Positions 35,285-44,814 are shown, counted from the first letter of the stretch. The stretch is DNA of 64,000 nt from Ascidiaceihabitans sp029251465 (GCF_042932805.1 NZ_CP170633.1:3472001-3536000); one strand, 5' to 3'. Numbers and translations: made by a program. The notes: generated from the letters alone by a model not told the origin.

Positions 35285-36370
35285 TTAGACCTGCTGTTTG
35301 GCGCGTTCACGCATATCTTCGGCAAATCGAATGGCTGCCGCTACTGACTGATACAAGTCAGTCGGAATTTCGACTCCAATATCGACGACAGCGAAAAGGG
35401 CACGCGCTGTTGGTGGATCACTGCGAATCGGAACACCGTTGCTTTGTGCTACTTCACGAATGCGTGCCGCCACTTCATCTAGGCCTTTAGCGACGCAGAT
35501 TGGCGCTGACCCGGATGAACGGCTCCATTTTAGAGCAACCGAGTAGTGAGTAGGATTCACAATCACCACATCAGCGTCAGGAACATCTGCCATCATCTGA
35601 TTCATGGCTATGGCCTGAGCCCGCTGGCGTCGTTCTTGCTTAAGGTGTGGATCACCTTCTGATTCTTTGCTCTCGTCAGTCATGTCTTTGCGAGACATAC
35701 GGTTCTTCCTGATGTGTTCAGAGTGCTGCCAAAACGCATCGATCGCACCAATTGCGCCAGCCACAACAACAACCACGAACAAAAAAGCGATGCACAATTC
35801 GGCCAAATACGTAACGATCATCCCAGGAGATAACTGCACAGACGTCACAATCTCGGGCAACCGGCCTTTAAGGAAAAACGCCAAACACGTGGAAAATATG
35901 ACCAGTTTTGAAAAACTTTTGGCAAATTCAAACAGCCCGCTGCGACCAAATTTGTTTTTGGCGTTTGAGATAACGGAAATTTTTGAGAGCTTTGGCTCAA
36001 GCTTTGAAGGGGCGAAAACGAACCCGTTTTGTGCCGCAATCGTCATTAGCACAGCAAGTGCAGGCAACAAGAAGATCGGCAAAACAGCCCAGCCGACGCC
36101 TTTTGCGATGCCTCCTATTGGCGTCGCCGCATCGCCTTCAAAAACCAATTTGGACAGCGTTCCTGGTTGATCGAGCAATGTCGTTAATGTTGTGCCCAGA
36201 TTTTGCACAACTGTTGCCCCTACTAATAAAAACGCCAACGTCAGCCCCGCATAACTGGCTGCGGTATTTAGGTCCGTTGACCGAGCGATTTCGCCCTTTT
36301 TACGCGCGTCTTCAAGCTTCTTTGGCGTCGGATCAAACGACTTTTCTGTATCATCATCCTGACCACTCAT
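35285..36370 (-). CDS. flhB: Flagellar export switch protein FlhB
   Basis: A 361-residue export-gate protein with four membrane helices and a cytoplasmic domain containing the autocleavage motif NPTH (VIVNPTHYSVALKW, near residue 270). It controls the change from hook to filament export together with FliK, which is also in the cluster. It overlaps fliR by ATGA. Confidence 0.96.
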   Translation of the reverse strand: MSGQDDDTEKSFDPTPKKLEDARKKGEIARSTDLNTAASYAGLTLAFLLVGATVVQNLGTTLTTLLDQPGTLSKLVFEGDAATPIGGIAKGVGWAVLPIFLLPALAVLMTIAAQNGFVFAPSKLEPKLSKISVISNAKNKFGRSGLFEFAKSFSKLVIFSTCLAFFLKGRLPEIVTSVQLSPGMIVTYLAELCIAFLFVVVVVAGAIGAIDAFWQHSEHIRKNRMSRKDMTDESKESEGDPHLKQERRQRAQAIAMNQMMADVPDADVVIVNPTHYSVALKWSRSSGSAPICVAKGLDEVAARIREVAQSNGVPIRSDPPTARALFAVVDIGVEIPTDLYQSVAAAIRFAEDMRERAKQQV

Positions 36371-37137
36371 GGGAGCAACACAAAGGGATTTGCCATAAAG
36401 CTATCTAAAGCGTCCAGCCAGACTTTGAGCATCAATGGTGACGCAACACACAAGAGAAACAATCCGCCTGCTGTAATGACAGGTGCGCCCACAAACGCCA
36501 CCATAAGTTGCGGCATGGCTTTGTTTATAGCGCCTAAGGTTAAATTGTAGAGAACCGACAAAAGGATGAACGGTGCACCCAATGTAAAGGCCAATTCAAA
36601 AGCGCGTTTGACTTGCGCGACTCCCCATTCCGCTACATCACTTCCACCAATGAACATGTTGGATGGCAAAATGTCGTAAGATAAAATCATCAATTCAGCT
36701 GCCTTAACATGCAACCCCATCATTACCGCGAGCGCCAAACCTGCGATGGTCAAAACATACCCAATAGCGGCCAATGGTTCGATTGCAGCGCCACCCAGCA
36801 ATTGAGATAGCGACGTTGACTGAGCGGCGATCGCACCAGCCGTTTGTAAGGCCAAAACGAACAACCGGATACCTACGCCAATCAATAGCCCTGAAATAGT
36901 TTCTGACAAAGCCGTTGTCAAAACGGCCCCTAAGCCGCTAGGAATTGAAGAGACTGGAACGCCCGCTGCAACGATCATGGTAAACGCAATAGTGACCGCC
37001 AGCTTTACGCGCATTGGCACTGATTCCTCGCCAAATGCTGGCAAAAGGGAAACCACGGCACCAACACGCAGGAAAACTGCAAACCCATGCCAATAGTAGA
37101 CATTTGTTAGATCAGACAGTTGGGCCAAATTTTCCAT
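36367..37137 (-). CDS. fliR: Flagellar export protein FliR
   Basis: A 256-residue polytopic membrane protein of the export gate. VFLRVGAVVSLLPAFGEESVPMRVKLAV at the N-terminus and the later hydrophobic helices are typical. It lies between flhA and flhB, sharing one base with the flhA stop and overlapping flhB by four bases. Confidence 0.95.
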   Translation of the reverse strand: MENLAQLSDLTNVYYWHGFAVFLRVGAVVSLLPAFGEESVPMRVKLAVTIAFTMIVAAGVPVSSIPSGLGAVLTTALSETISGLLIGVGIRLFVLALQTAGAIAAQSTSLSQLLGGAAIEPLAAIGYVLTIAGLALAVMMGLHVKAAELMILSYDILPSNMFIGGSDVAEWGVAQVKRAFELAFTLGAPFILLSVLYNLTLGAINKAMPQLMVAFVGAPVITAGGLFLLCVASPLMLKVWLDALDSFMANPFVLLP

Positions 37138-39218
37138 TATGCTGGCACGACACCAACTAACGCAGGACGCGCATCGACACCAATTTCCTCGAATGACAAC
37201 ACCGGCGCAGTCAAACCCTTTGCCCGCATAACTGTCCGCAGAAACCTACGGCGACGTGTATTGGTAACTATCGCTGGAAAGACACCATTTTGGTTCGCGT
37301 CTTGCAATTTTGCCGCAACATTGTCTGCCAACAAATTGAAAATGTCTGGCGGCAGCGCAATGTCCAACCCCCGATCTGCGTCGACTTGGTAGGTCGCAAA
37401 CGTGTCCTCCCATTCCGGAGCCAACTGCACCAATGGAACAGTTCCATCGTCGCGACGCACTTCAGCCACTAACTGGAAACCCAACCTTTGACGAACATGT
37501 TCACATATCGCCTCAGGCATCGCATTCTGACCACGCGCTTCGGCCGTTGCTTCTAAGATTAGCGGTAGATTTCGGATCGAAACTTGCTCGTCCAACAAGA
37601 GTCGCAAGACCGCATGCAAAACATCAACTGGCACTTTGTCAGGGATCAATTCATCCAGCAGTTTTCTATTCGCTTCAGCGCGTGCCGGATCTGTTATGTT
37701 AACCATTTCCGCCATCAATCGGCGCAGTGATTTCAATGTAAGCAACCTGCTGAAGTTTCGCTTAACTACTTCTAGCAGATGCGTTGCTAAAATCTCCGTG
37801 GGTGTCACCAAAGTAATACCGTTCATCGCAGCACTTTCTTGGTCGCGATCATTGATCCACCGCGCTGGCGCGCCATAAACAGGTTCGATCGTATCTTCGC
37901 CTTCGGGCAAGGTTACGGGGCCGTCAGGCACAAGCGCCAGTATTTGATCCGGGCTAACATTTGCACGAGCTTGCTCCACGCCTTGAATGCGGACGATGTA
38001 TGTTCCGCTTGCCAAACCAGGATGATCAGTAAGGCGAATCTCTGGTAAAATTAGGCCAAATACAGAGGCGACATGGGTGCGCATGTTTACGATTCGAGCA
38101 TCCAATCCGGTTCCCGGATCCAACACCATGTTAACCAAATCAGGCGCAAACTCGATATGAATGTCGTCCAGCTCTAAAATGTCTCCCAATGGGCGTTCAG
38201 TCGGAGATTGTAAGTCCTCTGATGTCTCTGGTTCAACCGCAGCCTCAGTCGCATTATTGCGCCGAATGAAATAAGCAGCTGTACCTAAACCGATGGCACC
38301 TATCATGAACGGAAGGAAAGGCAGACCCGGAAGTAAGGCAAACCCCCCCATTAAAACAGCTACAGTGGCCAGCGCAGTTGGATGACGACCGAGTTGCGCA
38401 AAGACAGCCAAGTCTGTCGCACCTTGGGCGCCGCCTCGCGCCAACAACAGTGCAGATGCGATGGAAATAATTACCGCAGGAATCTGAGTTACAAGCCCAT
38501 CGCCAACTGTCAAAATTGCATAGGTTTCGAACGCTGCACCGACTGGCATTCCATGGACGGCAATGCCCATTATCAATCCCGCAACGAGGTTTAAGAGAGT
38601 AATTAGCAGGCCTGCTACTGCATCGCCCTTTACGAATTTAGACGCACCATCGAGGGATCCAAAAAACGTTGTTTCCTGTTGCTCGCGCTCACGACGTGCT
38701 TTGGCTTCTTGGTGGTCAATCGCGCCGGCTGACATATCACTATCGATTGCCAACTGCTTGCCAGGCATTGCGTCCAAAGCGAACCTTGCACCAACTTCGG
38801 CCATGCGAGCAGCGCCTTTGGTGATCACCATAAAGTTGACAATCAACAAAACACAGAACACGACTAGTCCAAGAAAAACACTGCCACCCATAATGAACTG
38901 GGCGAATCCTTCGATCACTTCACCTGCAGCTTGCGTACCAGTATGTCCCTGCCCGATAATCAACTTTGTTGAAGATACATTAAGCGACAAGCGTAGCATC
39001 AGCGATGCCAATAGAATCGTTGGAAACGCAGAGAAATCTAAAGGCCGCTCGATGAAAAGGGTAATCGTAAAAATCAAGATCGCGAGAGCAAACGAAGCCG
39101 CCAAACCAATGTCCAAAATTACAGATGGAACCGGCAAAATCATCATAACGATGATCGCCATCAATGCGACTGCAAGAAGAACTGTAGGACTAAATAGTGC
39201 TTTGGAATTCATCAGCAT
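37137..39218 (-). CDS. flhA: Flagellar export protein FlhA
   Basis: A 693-residue export-gate component with about eight membrane helices (first half) and a large cytoplasmic domain (from about residue 340) that docks chaperone-substrate complexes. The conserved FHIPEP-type loop is seen in the KGDAVAGLLITLLNLVAGL region. AGGAGG lies 10 bases before the ATG at 39218. The gene follows the transglycosylase gene by 6 bases. Confidence 0.96.
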   Translation of the reverse strand: MLMNSKALFSPTVLLAVALMAIIVMMILPVPSVILDIGLAASFALAILIFTITLFIERPLDFSAFPTILLASLMLRLSLNVSSTKLIIGQGHTGTQAAGEVIEGFAQFIMGGSVFLGLVVFCVLLIVNFMVITKGAARMAEVGARFALDAMPGKQLAIDSDMSAGAIDHQEAKARREREQQETTFFGSLDGASKFVKGDAVAGLLITLLNLVAGLIMGIAVHGMPVGAAFETYAILTVGDGLVTQIPAVIISIASALLLARGGAQGATDLAVFAQLGRHPTALATVAVLMGGFALLPGLPFLPFMIGAIGLGTAAYFIRRNNATEAAVEPETSEDLQSPTERPLGDILELDDIHIEFAPDLVNMVLDPGTGLDARIVNMRTHVASVFGLILPEIRLTDHPGLASGTYIVRIQGVEQARANVSPDQILALVPDGPVTLPEGEDTIEPVYGAPARWINDRDQESAAMNGITLVTPTEILATHLLEVVKRNFSRLLTLKSLRRLMAEMVNITDPARAEANRKLLDELIPDKVPVDVLHAVLRLLLDEQVSIRNLPLILEATAEARGQNAMPEAICEHVRQRLGFQLVAEVRRDDGTVPLVQLAPEWEDTFATYQVDADRGLDIALPPDIFNLLADNVAAKLQDANQNGVFPAIVTNTRRRRFLRTVMRAKGLTAPVLSFEEIGVDARPALVGVVPA

Positions 39219-39224
39219 TGAACT

Positions 39225-39947
39225 CTATCCTCCTGAAATCAAAGAGGTGCTATCAACATTGATGCTAGCCGGTTTCAACGGTACCAAAGAGCCCAAGATT
39301 GCCGCGTGATTTTGCTTGGAGAGTAAGGGATAGTCATTAAGTCCCGTTGCTGTTTCGATAGGTAAATCAGGTATTTCTTTACCCAATCCAGCAAGAATTT
39401 TTTCATATCGGGCTTTGTATAAATTTGCGTATTTTGGTGTCCTTGAATGATAAGCACCAACGGCGGCGGACCATGATCCCAATTCTGCGCGAAGCGACTC
39501 CAAAAATTGCGCAGCATACAAGGCATTTTTATCCGGATCGAACATTTCTTCGATCGAAGCAAATGCATCGCCATGCCATTTGTAGTTTATTTGAAAGCAG
39601 CCGACGTCAAAACTACGGGCACCTTGTTTGAAGTGGCGGAAAACGTAGGCGCGCGCGCTGTCCTCCGATTCAAACCACTTTCCAGTACCTTCCATATTCA
39701 CCGTCCAAGGCCACGGAACGAAACCTATACCCTTTTGCCTCCCAGTTTCAGCCCGTGTGATTGTTCGTAAAAGGGCAAGCGGTACATCTGTTTTCGATGC
39801 TGCAAATTGAGCCGCTTGATCACAAATCTGTTCGGTGGATGCCAGCACTGGCGCAGAAAATGCCGCGCTGATTAATAGGGAAAGCGCTCTAAATACAGCG
39901 CTTTTGGCAAAAGTTGATTTTGAAGTTTGAAGCAATGTAAAATCCAA
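39225..39947 (-). CDS. Lytic transglycosylase (SLT domain) of the flagellar cluster
   Basis: A 240-residue secreted protein with an N-terminal hydrophobic signal (FRALSLLISAAFSAPVLAS) and an SLT-type lysozyme-like domain: catalytic Glu in TITRAETGR, then FDVGCFQINYKWHG and LYAAQFLESL. Because FlgJ here has no muramidase domain, this enzyme probably opens the peptidoglycan for the rod. It lies just upstream of flhA in the same unit. Confidence 0.88.
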   Translation of the reverse strand: MDFTLLQTSKSTFAKSAVFRALSLLISAAFSAPVLASTEQICDQAAQFAASKTDVPLALLRTITRAETGRQKGIGFVPWPWTVNMEGTGKWFESEDSARAYVFRHFKQGARSFDVGCFQINYKWHGDAFASIEEMFDPDKNALYAAQFLESLRAELGSWSAAVGAYHSRTPKYANLYKARYEKILAGLGKEIPDLPIETATGLNDYPLLSKQNHAAILGSLVPLKPASINVDSTSLISGG

Positions 39948-40022
39948 TCACGTTCTGTGATCGGTTGAGTATCGGAAAATACAGTTTATTTTTAGTAACT
40001 AACATCACATAAGAGTGCCGGA

Positions 40023-42320
40023 TTATTCGAGATTATTTTGTAAGATGGAATCAATCAACTCCCTTGATTGTAAACTTTCTGCCAATAATCCTTGAGATCT
40101 CGCCATCATACCAGCTGTCCCTTCTGACTGATCCAGGGTCCGATTCGAAACAGGGAGTAACTGTCCAAAACCAGAAACACTCGGATCTGTAAGAGATTGC
40201 CATTCTTCGGCGAGCCAAGCGTTGTTTTGTGCCGCTTCGAAGTCATCCATTTGAGAATAGAGGTTGTAGGCTGAAGCCCATTCAGATTTTTTCTCTTCTG
40301 CCTGAGCCATCAATTTGATAACGTCGTGACCCTCAAGGTCAATCAAGAATGCACTTGCTGCAGCTGGCCTACCTAAGTTTAGCGCGATTTCAGCACGCAA
40401 CTTCTTTTGTTCAGGAGTATTCACGCCAACGTTAGCATCAATCAATATCCGTTCTGATGTTTCCGAAAAACCAAGTTTCTGCAAGCGCTTTGCGACTTCA
40501 AAAACGTTACCTTTGTCTTCCATTTCCACTAGGCTTGGTATTTTCGTAAAAACAATTTTCAAAAAGATTTCATCTTTGGCTTCAGTAGATAATATCTCAA
40601 ATATATTTGATTTAAGGGCTTGCGCGTTCTGAAATACACTCAATTTTTTCACTGCGTCAAAAGCCTTATCGAATTGACCAGATTTCGCAAGAGCTAAGAT
40701 ATGTATTTTTTTTAGCTCGTCTCCAATAGGAGATCCATTGAGTTCTGTGGCATAGGCTTCAACCAAACTTGCTGTGGCAATGTCTATGGTACGCCCCGCG
40801 CCCATCTCGGATTTTATTAATCCAATCAAAGCCCGAGCCGAGAATTCTGAATTTGAATTCACTACATCAGTAAGCATTTTTTCGGCTACATCTGATTCAC
40901 CCTTTGAAATCTCTATCTCTGCGCTGGCCAACAATGCACGCCCATCAAGTTGAGTTCCCAGGCGATCAAGGTTGCGCATTGCAGTTTGTGCGCTGGGTCG
41001 ATCTCCGTATTTCAAAAGGCGCATACTTAGATCTGGCGATAAGACTTTTCTCAAGTGAGCTGGTAGGGAATCGAGCGCCCTTAGCACAGCTTGTGTGTTC
41101 ACAATTTTGCCTTCACTTAGTGTTCTCGCTGACATAACTGCCCAAAGGGCTGCTACGGAATCACACTCCGAATATTTCTGCAAAACCCGCCCGTCTTCAG
41201 CAGAACCATATTCCAAAATTTGCGCAATCTCGAACAATTCTGGCCAATTGTTGAACCCACCTTCAATCAAATTCAAAGTGTTTTTGGCTTCGGCACCGAA
41301 ACCAAAATGGATGTACAAGCGCACAAGAGCGATAGAATTTCTCTCGTCAATTTGATCAAACTCTCCAAAAATGGCGCGGCGACGATCTCCCAACTGTTGT
41401 TCGAAAGGCCTATTGTCACTCCAAGCATTGATGTCAACACGGTCTAGATTTATGCACTTTTGCCCAGACGACATAATACCATCAATCGGGTTTTCCAGAA
41501 ACAAATTGTCGGCGCTGGAAGTAATGCGAATTTGTCTGTTCTGGATTTCAGTTTCGTTTTGCTGAATATGGGAAGAATTGAAAATACTGACATCAACTTG
41601 GGGGTTTTTGCGGTTGATGGAAGGTTGACGAAAAACTAAATCAGGACTAAGCAACCCGCGCGAAGAAGCTGATCCGATTTCTTGAATCAGTTGCTCTTGT
41701 ATCACCTGCAGATTTTCCCGTTGCGCTGCGGACGGTTGATCACTCAATGCTTGTCCAGAAATGGGTAAACGCACTACGGACGGTTTAGACTGAGAAGTCA
41801 GTTGGATTGGGTCGACTTCCTGCAGTATTCTAGAAACATTGGATGCAGGTGTAAATTCTTCCAACCTAGGATTCAAAAGTTGCGCGCCAAATTGCAAAGG
41901 CTGGGAACTCTGAGGTAACCTTGGTATCTCCATAAATGCTGTATTACTTTTCGTGGAGTTGTCTTTGATTTCCTTAATGTCGACAACCAGTACTGTTTTC
42001 CCAATCTCGAAAATGTCGACAACACATTCGCAGCCTACTTGAAATCCAAAATTGGAATTTTGAGTCGTGAACGACTTTACCCGGTCGTTGTTTATGTATT
42101 TGTAAACCGTCTGAGTTTTGAAACCATCGCGGTGATTGGGAAACCTTATTGTATAATCATTTTCCGCCTGATCATATACCCATCCTTGAACCCCTCTCCC
42201 TTCAAACACCAATCGGGAAAAATCACCATGTTCGCCAGAGCTGACTGGAATTGATTCACTTGACGCCAAGCTGCACCATAGCGACGCAAACAAAACAATT
42301 AGGATTCGAAAAAGTGTCAT
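40023..42320 (-). CDS. Large periplasmic protein of unknown function coupled to motA
   Basis: A 765-residue protein not matched to a named family. It has a signal peptide (MTLFRILIVLFASLWCSLASS). Residues 25-120 are beta-rich (DFSRLVFEGRGVQGWV, similar in pattern to AMIN-like domains), then comes a Gln/Pro/Ser-rich linker. The C-terminal half (from about residue 330) is helical repeats with TPR-like spacing (LYIHFGFGAEAKNTLNLIE, ALIGLIKSEMGAG). It overlaps motA by ATGA, and motB is absent beside motA. It is probably a periplasmic motor or stator accessory, comparable in position to rhizobial MotC; this is inference. It looks more AT-rich than its neighbours. Confidence 0.85.
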   Translation of the reverse strand: MTLFRILIVLFASLWCSLASSESIPVSSGEHGDFSRLVFEGRGVQGWVYDQAENDYTIRFPNHRDGFKTQTVYKYINNDRVKSFTTQNSNFGFQVGCECVVDIFEIGKTVLVVDIKEIKDNSTKSNTAFMEIPRLPQSSQPLQFGAQLLNPRLEEFTPASNVSRILQEVDPIQLTSQSKPSVVRLPISGQALSDQPSAAQRENLQVIQEQLIQEIGSASSRGLLSPDLVFRQPSINRKNPQVDVSIFNSSHIQQNETEIQNRQIRITSSADNLFLENPIDGIMSSGQKCINLDRVDINAWSDNRPFEQQLGDRRRAIFGEFDQIDERNSIALVRLYIHFGFGAEAKNTLNLIEGGFNNWPELFEIAQILEYGSAEDGRVLQKYSECDSVAALWAVMSARTLSEGKIVNTQAVLRALDSLPAHLRKVLSPDLSMRLLKYGDRPSAQTAMRNLDRLGTQLDGRALLASAEIEISKGESDVAEKMLTDVVNSNSEFSARALIGLIKSEMGAGRTIDIATASLVEAYATELNGSPIGDELKKIHILALAKSGQFDKAFDAVKKLSVFQNAQALKSNIFEILSTEAKDEIFLKIVFTKIPSLVEMEDKGNVFEVAKRLQKLGFSETSERILIDANVGVNTPEQKKLRAEIALNLGRPAAASAFLIDLEGHDVIKLMAQAEEKKSEWASAYNLYSQMDDFEAAQNNAWLAEEWQSLTDPSVSGFGQLLPVSNRTLDQSEGTAGMMARSQGLLAESLQSRELIDSILQNNLE

Positions 42321-43186
42321 GCTGCGCTCTGCTTTACGGCCTTTAAAGCTTCTTCCAATTCGGAATAGCTAGGACGGCAGTGCGTTGGCGTATTTTGGCG
42401 ACCAACTTCAATGCAAATATTGGTTGAGTGATTGTGTAAATTGGCGACCAGAACTTCGCGAATCAATTGATAGAAGTGGCCATCTTCTTCGATGACCACC
42501 TTTACTTTCGCTGCAAATGGACCAACTAATCCATAAGCAAGAAAGACGCCCAGAAATGTCCCAACTAGGGCACCGCCAATTAGTTTTCCCAAAACTTCTG
42601 GTGGTTGGTCGATAGATGCCATTGTTTTGATAACTCCCAAAACAGCTGCGACAATCCCCAGCGCTGGCAAACCATCAGCTACTGTTTGCAATGCGTGACT
42701 GGAATGCAATGCGTGATGCATGCTGGCATCCATTCGCTTTTCCAAAACCTCTTCAACCTGATGTGGATCATCATAATTCATTGATGCTGAGCGCATGGTG
42801 TCACAAATCAAAGCCGTTGCCTCTGCATCTGCAACGATCTTAGGATACTTGGAGAATATACTTGATTCTGCTGGCGCCTCGATATGTTCTTCGATCGCCA
42901 CAGGATTTTGACGGGCCAATCGAATAAGTTCAAACAATAGACAAAGTAGATCACTATAGTCGTGATGCGCCCATTTTGGACCCTTAAATACTTTACCAAG
43001 ATCCTTAACTGTATGTTTGACTTCAGCAAGACTGTTGGAAATCATAAATGCACCAATTGCAGCGCCCAAGATCATCGTCATTTCAAAGGGTAACGATTTA
43101 AGAATGATGCCCATCTTGCCGCCAGCGGCTAGGTAGCCGCCGAAAACCATTACAAAAATGGTTATAATTCCGATGATCCCAATCAT
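42317..43186 (-). CDS. motA: Flagellar motor stator protein MotA
   Basis: A 289-residue stator subunit with four membrane helices and a cytoplasmic loop carrying the charged residues that touch the rotor (ELIRLARQNPVAIEEHIE, with the Arg and Glu equivalents). The C-terminal LPALGIVAAVLGVIKTM and GALVGTFLGVFLAYGLVGP helices are typical. MotB is not found next to it or in the window; the following gene encodes the 765-residue protein instead. Confidence 0.95.
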   Translation of the reverse strand: MIGIIGIITIFVMVFGGYLAAGGKMGIILKSLPFEMTMILGAAIGAFMISNSLAEVKHTVKDLGKVFKGPKWAHHDYSDLLCLLFELIRLARQNPVAIEEHIEAPAESSIFSKYPKIVADAEATALICDTMRSASMNYDDPHQVEEVLEKRMDASMHHALHSSHALQTVADGLPALGIVAAVLGVIKTMASIDQPPEVLGKLIGGALVGTFLGVFLAYGLVGPFAAKVKVVIEEDGHFYQLIREVLVANLHNHSTNICIEVGRQNTPTHCRPSYSELEEALKAVKQSAA

Positions 43187-43253
43187 GTTTTTCCCCAGAC
43201 TGTTTGTGGTTCAACCATCTATTCAGATCGAAGTTAATAAACCTGCCTACTCT

Positions 43254-43850
43254 CTAGCTTTTCGGAGCATTTGCATTCCGCCCGGCCAAAATTACGCTGA
43301 TTGTATATGCTGTTTCAGGCTTCAAGCCCGACAAAATTGCCGCCGCCGAATCGGGACGCATACGACCTAAAAATCCAGCGGCGAACTTTGGCTCCATTTC
43401 TTCAAACAATGCAGCCGAGTCTTTTGGCTTCATATTTTCATAAACCGTTGTAAGGCGTGCGACATCGTCTTCAGCAGCAGTATCTGCGCGTGCCAAAGTG
43501 GCGCTCAATCTTTCTTCAGCAAGCTTCAGCGCTTCGATACGGCGCTCAATTTCATGCTGAACAACATCCAGCGCTTTGCCGCGCATTCGCTGTTTCAGTT
43601 CTATTTCAGCTACACGTTCTTCACGTTTTTGGATTGCATTTACTAACGCGGAAATTTCGACTGTTTCAGTTTCGACCTGGATGGGTTTTTCCAGCATCGC
43701 AGGCTCTGAACTTTGTGGAGCCTCTTCGGATTTTGCCATAGCCGCAGATGTGCCTAGCCCTATCCGCAGCACCGCTGATCCAATCAGCAACCCTACAATC
43801 AAAAAGAGTGGGCCCGTCCTGTTTTTTGTCCGGCTTTTTTTCACAATCAT
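43254..43850 (-). CDS. MotE-like protein with MgtE-N/FliG-like domain
   Basis: A 198-residue protein with one N-terminal membrane helix, a long coiled coil (residues 65-125) and a C-terminal segment (VYENMKPKDSAALFEEMEPKFAAGFLGRMRPDSAAAILSGL) like the MgtE N-terminal / FliG helical repeat. In rhizobia MotE is a periplasmic chaperone for MotC. The gene is followed by motA and the large periplasmic protein, so a MotE-MotC-like pair is an attractive reading. It overlaps the gene before it by ATGA. Confidence 0.78.
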   Translation of the reverse strand: MIVKKSRTKNRTGPLFLIVGLLIGSAVLRIGLGTSAAMAKSEEAPQSSEPAMLEKPIQVETETVEISALVNAIQKREERVAEIELKQRMRGKALDVVQHEIERRIEALKLAEERLSATLARADTAAEDDVARLTTVYENMKPKDSAALFEEMEPKFAAGFLGRMRPDSAAAILSGLKPETAYTISVILAGRNANAPKS

Positions 43851-44254
43851 TGGTTCGCTCCGTTTGAACTGTGCCGCACAAACATTGGTTGAGCTGTTTC
43901 AGAAGGTGGAGGCGCGGAAACTGGCTCAACGGGCGCTGCTTCAATACGTTGCTCTGGAACTTTTGGCCCTGTTGGAATGTCATGTAATGATGCCATCTGC
44001 AGCTCTAACTGTTTTGACATTCCTTCTGCGCGCGCAGTTAATTCTGTCAGCGTCTTGGCAGAACCAGCCGCGGTCGCTTGGGCCGCATTTAGCGATTTGT
44101 TCAAATCATCTACTTGCGCGGAAAGGACCGCAACGGCACCACCTACGCCTTGTTCAAGACTGTTGAATCGCTTCAAACGTCTGCCAAGAACCAAGCAATA
44201 AAACGCGGCGCTTACAGCACCTGCGACCAACAATATGTCAGCGATCATTTCCAT
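43847..44254 (-). CDS. Flagellar-cluster membrane protein of unknown function
   Basis: A 135-residue protein with one N-terminal membrane helix (IADILLVAGAVSAAFYCLVLG), a helical, coiled-coil central part (LNKSLNAAQATAAGSAKTLTEL) and a Pro-rich tail. Similar small proteins recur in alphaproteobacterial flagellar clusters as a domain of unknown function. It lies between fliL and the MotE-like gene (10 bases and an ATGA overlap), so a motor-related membrane role is likely. Confidence 0.78.
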   Translation of the reverse strand: MEMIADILLVAGAVSAAFYCLVLGRRLKRFNSLEQGVGGAVAVLSAQVDDLNKSLNAAQATAAGSAKTLTELTARAEGMSKQLELQMASLHDIPTGPKVPEQRIEAAPVEPVSAPPPSETAQPMFVRHSSNGANQ

Positions 44255-44264
44255 CTTTTTACCC

Positions 44265-44753
44265 TCAATTCAGTACAAATTCTGTGATCAAAAGATCGTT
44301 GATGCGCCCGTCACCCAGTACGATCTGAACGCGGCGCAACATTTGCGCGCGCAACCGGATCAAAGCCGCCGGATCTTCCAGATCGCTCGTTTCCAACGCT
44401 CGCAAGTACCCATTCAAAACATCAGTGACCCGTGGCAACAACGTCTCAACATCAGCTTGAAACTGGCTGGGCACCTCAAGGTGCGCGCGAAAGCTAAGAT
44501 GTCTGTTTGCCGAACCAGGGCGTAAAGAAATCACGATTGGATTTACTTCTACAAATGCTACATCGGCCAACTCGGACACGGAAATTTCTTCTGCATGGTT
44601 TGAATCATGCGATTCGTCTCCCAAAATCATTCCTGAAAACGTCGCATAAAACCCTCCTCCTCCACCTATCAAGGCGGCTAAAAGCCCAAATACCAAAGGC
44701 TTTTTGGACGGTTTCTTTGGTGTTTCTTCAAGCTCTTCTTCTGACTCAGACAT
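44265..44753 (-). CDS. fliL: Flagellar basal body-associated protein FliL (second paralogue)
   Basis: A 162-residue single-pass inner-membrane protein: cytoplasmic acidic N-terminus, one helix (PLVFGLLAALIGGGGGFYATF), and the periplasmic FliL domain (FVEVNPIVISLRPGSANRHLSFRAHLEV, then LLITEFVLN). FliL surrounds and supports stator units. It heads the minus-strand unit fliL, DUF, motE-like, motA, 765-aa gene. The second of two close ATGs (44753) has a better-spaced GGGA. Confidence 0.88.
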   Translation of the reverse strand: MSESEEELEETPKKPSKKPLVFGLLAALIGGGGGFYATFSGMILGDESHDSNHAEEISVSELADVAFVEVNPIVISLRPGSANRHLSFRAHLEVPSQFQADVETLLPRVTDVLNGYLRALETSDLEDPAALIRLRAQMLRRVQIVLGDGRINDLLITEFVLN

Positions 44754-44799
44754 ATGCATCCCATTCGATGGCTTCGAAATTTGTATAACCTTAGATGCA

Positions 44800-44814
44800 C
44801 TAACCGATTGTTAA
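44800..44814. promoter_or_regulatory. CtrA-like box between fliL and fliF
   Basis: CTAA-N7-TTAA lies in the 122-base divergent gap between fliL and fliF, 61 bases before the fliF start. It differs from the TTAA-N7-TTAA CtrA consensus at a single base and is the best of three such boxes in the cluster. It would serve the stator and the fliF operon at once. Confidence 0.42.
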
